64,000 nucleotides of DNA, taken from positions 1,426,001 to 1,490,000 of the forward strand of contig NW_012236529.1 of NCBI RefSeq assembly GCF_000787575.1, given 5' to 3'. A program made the position numbers and the translations under genes. The DNA comes from Acytostelium subglobosum LB1. Taxonomy: Eukaryota; Evosea; Eumycetozoa; Acytosteliales; Acytosteliaceae. Positions within the stretch are counted from its first letter, which is position 1. Each line of letters begins with the position of its first letter. This document shows positions 57,305 through 64,000 of this stretch, in pieces. The notes beneath the pieces were generated by a model. That model was not told the origin of the DNA and ran no database searches. It saw only the letters and a program-made list of their open reading frames with translations.

Positions 57305-58982
57305 TTAGGCAGTGAACTCGACCATCTCTATACCCTCACCCTTGAGCCTGTCGAGGATGGGAAGGTAGAACTCTGGTGTGACGGGTCCGTGGACGCCACG
57401 GGCGGTGACGGATTCTTCGAGGATGAGCTCGGTGGCAATACCAACGGGGATACCAACGGTGAGTGATGTACCTGTGCTGCCATTGGGCTTTCCATAGCAG
57501 ATCAGACGAGAGTACTCCTTCTCGACGGACTTGGTGCCATCGGGCTTGGTCGACTCGATGATGAACTCGTGCTGCATGACGACAATGTCGCGCTCGCCAC
57601 CTGCGTACGACAGCCTCTTCTCGAGCAGTGCGCACAGTGTGTCGATTGGTGTCTGCTTGTTGACGACGGGCTCATCGGACAACAGGCCCAGCCACTTGAT
57701 GCCGTCCATTGAGCACTTGACGTCGGCGTCGATGTCGCGCTCAATGATTGGGAACTTGAAGTTGTGCTCCTGGGACTCCTTCTTTTGCTTCTCAAAGGCC
57801 TCCCTGATGGTGGACTCGAGGCAGTATTCAATGTCCGATGGGTTGTCGTTGCAGGCCAGCACCTGTGAGATGTAGGTCTTCCATGCTGGGTTGCTGGCGA
57901 GACGATCGTCCTTGACCAATGTGAACAGGCCGATGGCGGCCAGAGCGCGGATCATTACGCTGAAGCCCTTCCAGCGCAGGGTGCCACGGTACATAGTGGT
58001 GACATCTGCGCGGTTCAAGTGATACTCGTCGATGTAGGGCAGAGAGTCGCGGTTGGCCACGCCCTCAAACTCGTGCACGGTTCCGTCGCTGTCCTTGATG
58101 GTGACGGGCTGCATCACGGCGAACTTGATGTGAGCGGGGATCGACTCGGTGATTGTGTTCCACAGGAAGGTGGCCGACAGCGAGGCCGACGAGAGGACGC
58201 CTCTTGGCGACCATGAGAACTTGTAGCCAAAGGGATTGTCGGCACACTCTGGTGCGGGGAGAGCGCCACACCAGGAAATGAATGAAGTGACCTTGGCACC
58301 GCGCTCCTTTGCAGCGTCGATGATCTTCATCGATGACATGTGATCAATGCCTGGGTCCAAACCCAACTCATTGAGCAAGAGAATGCCGGCCTCCTTGGCC
58401 TGAGCATCCAAAGCTCTCATCTCTGGGCTAATATAGCTTGCAGTGACCAAATGTATCTTGTGTTGGATACATAGCTTTGCGATTGGTACATGCATAACTG
58501 CTGGCAACAAACTATGTGTGATTGAATGTTAACGTCAGTCCTTCATTGATTGATTGATCGAATGATTGATCACATACCTAATGACAACTAGTGACTTTGG
58601 AATGTACTCATTCAATGACTCCAAGTTGTTCATCACGTCCAACTGGACAGTGGTGATCTTCTCATTTCCATGTTGAGTCTGTATATTATCCAATTCATTC
58701 TGGAATAGACTTACTAAATTGTATTGATTATGTCAATCAGTCAGTGAGTCAGTCATTCTGCATCCAAACATATCATCAATCACACTAAATCATACATACC
58801 AATGGTAAGATGTACATCTGATCTCTTTAAGAGATAGTCAACTGCTGGCTACATATATTATAAGTGAGTGAGTGAGTAAATGAGTAAGTGATGATGCTCC
58901 AATTCATGGATTGAGTGAATGATTGATTGATTGATCATACTCTTGCGACAAAGCCCGATCCCAACAATAGTACTTGTTTCAT
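57305..58982 (-). CDS. Saccharopine dehydrogenase (Lys9-type, glutamate-forming)
   Basis: Four exons (58941-58982, 58800-58848, 58578-58713, 57305-58511) join in phase to about 477 aa. The N terminus [20 protein letters not shown] is the Rossmann dinucleotide-binding start (GxGxVA), divided over two small exons. Further family motifs are [80 protein letters not shown] and [12 protein letters not shown]. The residues for saccharopine binding are therefore present. It resembles the yeast Lys9 enzyme of the alpha-aminoadipate pathway and the C-terminal half of animal AASS, and so takes part in lysine synthesis or breakdown; the direction cannot be told from sequence. The length matches stand-alone enzymes. 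Confidence 0.92.
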
Positions 58983-59258
58983 TTCAATGAATAATAATAA
59001 TGTTTGTTTATATTATATATGAGTAAATGATGATGATGGTGAATGAATGAATGATTGAATAATGTGGGATGATGATGATGATGATGTTGTGTTTTGAGTA
59101 GCTTGTTCCACTTGGGAAATTGAACCTTGAAGCTCAAATTGGTACTTTTTATTCAAAGTCGAATAAAATTTAATGTTTGTCTCCTTGTTGAACAAGATAT
59201 CTTCTTTATCTCATGCCCAGGGACAACAGAGTTCAATTCTGAAGAGTTAGAGAGATAG

Positions 59259-60710
59259 ATGGATCAACGACTAGTCCTACCTATTCGGTTGTGGAAGGAT
59301 ATACTTGGAGTGTTGAGTGACCCTGTGGACGTGGCTTGCTTGGCATTGTCTTGCAAGTCATTGTGGACTCACTTCAATGACAATGACAAAGAATATGTTG
59401 GACGTGGACCGTCAGCAATCGACGACGATGACAAGAGTAGTAGTTCATCAATGTCGCCAAGCGGTGATGACACACACCCACTGTCGTTGACCTTGGGCAT
59501 ATATGATGATCAACCGATTGTACCTGGATTCCTACCAGTCTCGCTCACTGAGCTCACCTTTGGCCAGTTCTACAATCAACCGATACAGCCAGGCACGTTG
59601 CCTCCGATGCTCATCACACTCAGGTTTGGTAATAGTTTCGATCGAGAGTTCAAGGCCGGTTCCCTACCCTGCACACTCAAGACATTGTCATTGGGCCAAC
59701 AATATTACAAAGATATACAACCTGGCTCATTGCCCAACTCGATCACTACATTGATCATACTAAGTTCCGTTAGTCGACCGATCATCGAAGACTCACTTCC
59801 AACGTCGCTCACATCATTTGACTATGGGTGCCGGAGCAAGCAGATAGAGTTGCCCTCGACCACCCTGTTGCTCGGTCCCTCGTCACTCCCTCGCTCATTG
59901 ACCCATCTACGTCTGGGCTGGGCATTCGACCAAAACTTGTTGAATGATGTCTTCCCGAGTCGTCTACAATCAATATCGTTTGGCGATAAATTCAATCAAC
60001 CAATCTACTTCATTCGTTTGATGTCAAGTCTGACATCGTTGACCTTTGGCGATAGCTTTGCCCAGCCTATCAGTCGGGACAGCTTCCCCGCATCACTAAA
60101 GTCATTGAGTCTGGGTACTGGATTCCGCGGTCCATTGAATGAATATACTATCCCAGACAGCCTCGAGACATTAGTGTTGGGTTACTCCATCACGATCAAA
60201 GATGGCCGCGACCTACAAAATGTAAAGAACCTGTCATTGTACAGTCTATGGCGTCTCGAGGATATCAATCTCGAGGGTTCATCAGTCAAGCGACTCTCAG
60301 CCACATATCGCGAGAACACCATCACATCCAAGATCATCCAATCGAATCGTACAACAACAAGATGTGGCACACTTCTCGACGAACTGTCGCTGGAATATGT
60401 ATATAGTTATCCAGGCGAATCAGACAAGTCTGCTATCAAACGTGGAGTATACTCGTTGAAGTTGGTATCAAAACTACTTATTCCAAAAGTTAATGTTACA
60501 ACTACAAGATTGACTATCAAGAACAAGGGGATCGTCATACACATGCGACGAGTTGATACCAATCACGTCTTGATCGTCTTTTCAAAAACAATATCCAATC
60601 CTCCTTCTTCAAATCCAACTAATCTACTACTCCCCGCCACACAAATAGGCGGATCGATCACTGTTCATTTCTCATCTCTGCATATGAATGATCATCGCGA
60701 TCAATCATAA
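59259..60710 (+). CDS. FNIP-repeat protein with F-box-like N terminus
   Basis: A single-exon 483-residue protein from ATG 59259. It begins with an F-box-like helix set (LPIRLWKDILGVLSDPVDVA, LALSCKSLWTHF), then an acidic Ser-rich linker. From residue about 78 there are nine or so FNIP repeats of about 22 residues with the consensus F-x-Q-P-I-x-P-G-x-L-P-x-S-L-x-x-L-x-F-G (e.g. FNQPIYFIRLMSSLTSLTFG). The C-terminal 100 residues are non-repetitive. Dictyostelid FNIP proteins are numerous and mostly uncharacterised; a role as an SCF adaptor is a guess from the F-box. Codon use here is GC-richer than in the FNIP gene at 38460-40245. Confidence 0.88.
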   Translation: MDQRLVLPIRLWKDILGVLSDPVDVACLALSCKSLWTHFNDNDKEYVGRGPSAIDDDDKSSSSSMSPSGDDTHPLSLTLGIYDDQPIVPGFLPVSLTELTFGQFYNQPIQPGTLPPMLITLRFGNSFDREFKAGSLPCTLKTLSLGQQYYKDIQPGSLPNSITTLIILSSVSRPIIEDSLPTSLTSFDYGCRSKQIELPSTTLLLGPSSLPRSLTHLRLGWAFDQNLLNDVFPSRLQSISFGDKFNQPIYFIRLMSSLTSLTFGDSFAQPISRDSFPASLKSLSLGTGFRGPLNEYTIPDSLETLVLGYSITIKDGRDLQNVKNLSLYSLWRLEDINLEGSSVKRLSATYRENTITSKIIQSNRTTTRCGTLLDELSLEYVYSYPGESDKSAIKRGVYSLKLVSKLLIPKVNVTTTRLTIKNKGIVIHMRRVDTNHVLIVFSKTISNPPSSNPTNLLLPATQIGGSITVHFSSLHMNDHRDQS

Positions 60711-61293
60711 TAATTATTTATCTCTATTTCAAGTAATGGGTAATTACTTATCAAATGAAGTTATAGGTTAGGTTGGTCTGTTTTAGACTCGGAAAAATCT
60801 TTAAAACATTGATTCCTTCTCTTGGAGAATCAAGAAACAGAACTTCTTTGATTTTTTTTGATCTGTGTGTTTGTGTTTATGAGTGTATGTCGACAACTGA
60901 AGTGAATGAGCCCTTTTGCAATCGCTCCTCAACTACGCTACCCAATTCACACACACTATCTCCCTCACATCCATTCATCCACACAACAACTTGTTTCTCT
61001 CACTCACTCCCTCACTATCATCTTCAACCATACTATCAAGTCAATTCAATTATTGACATCGTAAACACAAGAGAGACAGAGAGAGAGGGCAAGGCAAACA
61101 AATATATATTTATTAGTATCAATCGTTCAAACATACAATAAATCAATCAATTAAAATATATAAAGAAGTCCAACACAACCAACTCGACCCTTACTCCTTG
61201 CCTCCAACCTTGTTGGTCGCTCGTGATACCTTCATTATCATTATCAATACAATCAAACAAATACATATATATATATATTATAAATAATATACC
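60711..61293. other. Intergenic, about 580 bp
   Basis: 3' flank of the FNIP gene and 5' flank of site-1 protease. CA-rich and AGAG runs near 60950-61090, a TATA repeat at 61265-61278. No supported gene. Confidence 0.6.
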
Positions 61294-64000
61294 ATGGGTA
61301 GATTATCATCATTATTATTAATAATATTAGTAGTTGTGGCAGCAGCAACAACATCAATAACATCAGCAAATGTAATAATACCCGACCAACAACAACAACA
61401 GCAACAACAGAAGGAGAAAAAGATAGAAAAGGAATATATTGTAATGTTCAATAGTTATATCAATCAATCTGAACATTATGGAGTACTGGAACATTTGTTT
61501 AAGGATGCAGATAACATGGCACAGTGGAGTTTGATACCGAGGAATAATGCAGCATCACAGTTTCCATCGGATTTCGCGCTGATATCGCTCACTACGACAT
61601 CGGCATCCGCCTCATCAATATATCATTGTGGCGACGGCGGACTTGATGGCTCAGGACATCACTCACCACACTGCGATGTGCTGTTCAGAAAAGAGCTGGA
61701 CATGCTGCAGCGCAACACAGATATAGTTCGCTCGGTTTTCCCCGAGCGCAAGATACTCGACCCGCTGAAAGGCTGGAAGATGGAAGACGACCTGGAAGAA
61801 GATGATGGCACCACATACTCTGACGACGAGTCGGCGAGCGACGAGCAAGATAGCGAAGTCAAGGTTAGCTTTGGCAAGCGCTCGCCCCAGGGCAGGTTCC
61901 ACGATGTGATACCCGACCTGATAGAGACCAACGTCGACGAGAGCATGTACGAGCGTAGCAAGCAGGAGAAGCAGCGACCGACGGTGGGACGTCGTCTGCA
62001 GTCGGCCAAGCTGCAGGTGACCGACATGCTGAACGCCCATGTGCTCTGGGAGAATGGCTTCACGGGCAAGGGCACCAAGGTGGCCGTGTTTGACACGGGC
62101 CTTCATCAGGACCACAAACACTTTAGAAACGTCAAAGAGGTTCAAGACTACACCAACGAGAAGATATATAATGACGAGCTTGGCCATGGCACGTTTGTCA
62201 CGGGTGTCATTGCCAGTGACCACGAGGGATGTCCTGGCTTCGCGCCCGACGCCTCACTCTACATCTTCCGTGTATTTACCTCAAAGAAGCTCTCCTACAC
62301 ATCATGGTTCTTGGATGCCTTCAACTACGCCATCCACATTGGCATCGATGTTCTCAATCTGAGCATAGGTGGCCACGACTTTATGGATCGTCCATTCATC
62401 GAAAAGGTCTGGGAGATGAGTGCCAACAACATCATTGTCGTCTCTGCCATCGGAAATGATGGTCCACTTTATGGGTAAGTTAGCCAATCAATTGATCAAT
62501 CTGGTTCAAGACCATCAACTAATCATCTCAAACAAACTGCAACTGTACAGAACTCTGAGCAACCCAGCTGATCAATCAGATGTCATTGGAGTGGGCTCAA
62601 TTGATTCGTCGGAGAAGATCGCTCACTTCTCATCGAGAGGAATGACAACTTGGGAGATACCCGATGGTTATGGCAGAGTTAAGCCAGACCTGGTCACTTA
62701 TGGATCCAGCGTGCTGGGTTCAATGACACCAAACACATTCGCCAGTGGCAGCACTGAGTGTCGTACTCTGTCCGGCACCAGTGTCTCGTCGCCAGTGGTG
62801 GCCGGCGCAGTCGCCTTGCTGCTGAGCAGCGTGCCACACGACCGCCGTAGCATCATCAATCCCGCTTCGATCAAGCAAGTGCTGCTCGAGTCTGCCAAGC
62901 CCATTGACGATGCAAACATCTTTGAACAGGGCCATGGCCGTCTGGACCTGATCGAGGCTTTCAAGGCCATGCAGAGATACACACCCAGGGTGTCCTTCTC
63001 GCCATCGTCCATTGACTTTACCAACTGCCCATACTTCTGGCCATACTGCACACAACCACTGTATTATAGCGGACTGCCTGCCATCGTTAACGTGACGATA
63101 TTCAATGGCATGGGCGTGTCGGGCCAGATTGTCGCACCACCCGCTTGGATCCCCGTCAAGAATGGCAACCTGTTGCACATGGAGTTCAGTTATCAAGAGA
63201 TGCTCTGGCCGTGGACCGGCCATCTAGGCGTGCACATCAGCGTCAAGAAGGAGGCGGCTATCTTTGATGGCATTGCCGAGGGCTTCATTCAGGTGAACAT
63301 CACATCACCACCACAGAACAGTGAGACCAAGCCACGTTTCCAATCACTGATGCTGCCAGTCAAGGTGCACATCATACCCACGCCACCAAGACACAAGCGC
63401 ATCCTCTGGGACCAGTTCCACAACCTCCGCTACCCATCTGGCTTCTTGCCCAAGGACACTTTCGAGACCAAGGACGAGCCATTCGACTGGAACGGAGACC
63501 ACCCTCACACCAACTTCCGCGGCATGTACCAAATGCTGCGTAGCCGTGGCTACTACCTGGAGATCCTGGGCTCGCCACTCACCTGTTTCGACTCGCAAAA
63601 CTATGGCGCACTGCTCATTGTCGACCCCGAAGAAGAGTTCTTCCCGGCCGAGATCAAGAAGATCGAGGAGGACGTGCGCAACAAGGGACTCAATCTCATC
63701 GTATTTGCCGACTGGTATAACGGCGACATGATGGAGAAGTTCAAATTCTACGACGACAACACCGAGCGCCACTGGACGCCGGCCACAGGTGGCGCCAACA
63801 TACCCGCGCTCAACGACTTTTTGTCCAACTTTGGCATCTTCCTTGGCGACACTGTGTACAACGGCGACTTTACCATTGGCAACCGATCGTCCATCTTTGC
63901 GTCGGGCACATCAATCATTGGCTTCCCCAGGGGTGGCATGTTCTACTCTGCCGAGTTGACCGACCTGAACAGACAGGTGCTGATGCGTCGCACGGCCACT
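61294..64000 (+). CDS. mbtps1: Site-1 protease (MBTPS1/SKI-1), partial at the window end
   Basis: Exon 1 (61294-62474) and exon 2 (62551 to the edge) join in phase; at least 876 aa, truncated by the window end. The layout is a signal peptide (LLLIILVVVAAATTSITSAN), poly-Gln, an inhibitor-I9-like prodomain with YIVMFNSY, and then a subtilisin-type catalytic domain. The triad is intact: VAVFDTGLHQDH (Asp), LGHGTFVTGVIAS (His), LSGTSVSSPVVAGA (Ser). The downstream part (GHLGVHISVKKEAAIFDG, KRILWDQFHNLRYPSGFLP) is the MBTPS1-specific extension. In animals this Golgi enzyme cleaves SREBP and ATF6 in the lumen. An acidic Ser/Asp insert (residues about 165-190) separates prodomain and catalytic core. 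Confidence 0.94.

Overview
The window looks like a nuclear scaffold from a social amoeba (Dictyostelia). The grounds are: FNIP-repeat proteins; poly-Asn, poly-Gln and Ser/Asn runs inside proteins (AAC and CAA repeats); short AT-rich GT..AG introns filled with TCAA/TTGA tetranucleotides; AT-rich intergenic DNA; and a secreted phospholipase D-like protein, an ML-domain protein and myosin-light-chain-kinase-like kinases of the kind known from dictyostelids. Coding GC is higher than in Dictyostelium discoideum, so another genus is likelier. I cannot name the species. A 100-N gap (12990-13089) and three single n bases mark an imperfect draft assembly.

Bases 1 to about 19000 form an accessory island. 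In order it holds the end of an unrecognised gene, eroded copies of a membrane-anchored surface-protein family, a broken Polinton-type element (about 2290-7564), two Crinkler-like P-loop NTPase genes facing each other (7653-12679), a pogo/Tc5-like DNA transposon with inverted repeats and an internal gap (12765-13898), a structurally complete piggyBac element with perfect ends and TTAA duplications (13940-16108), a second surface-protein pseudogene, and an ML-domain lipid-binding protein.

From about 20 kb on the content is mostly conserved housekeeping genes, densely packed on both strands: an FHA splicing-type protein, Integrator subunit 1 (five exons, about 2178 aa), PRPP synthetase, CAF1/CNOT7 deadenylase, a secreted PLD-like protein, COX6B, a GUCD1-like protein, a FNIP protein, a nine-exon receptor-like HECT ubiquitin ligase, a SAP-CCDC12 fusion, an F-box/LRR protein, a CaM-kinase-like kinase, aspartyl aminopeptidase, mitochondrial TRAP1, saccharopine dehydrogenase, another FNIP protein and the start of site-1 protease. 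Two genes (50953-51656 and 56060-57200) are unrecognised.

The most striking item is 40446-44199. Splicing with consistent phases joins a signal peptide, kelch repeats, an EGF-like module, about five membrane spans and a full HECT domain into one protein of about 1041 aa. Next are the complete piggyBac element, the SAP-CCDC12 fusion, the Crinkler-like gene pair beside mobile DNA, and an AT-rich stretch (19548-20040) where a signal-peptide-bearing frame is interrupted only by TGA codons.
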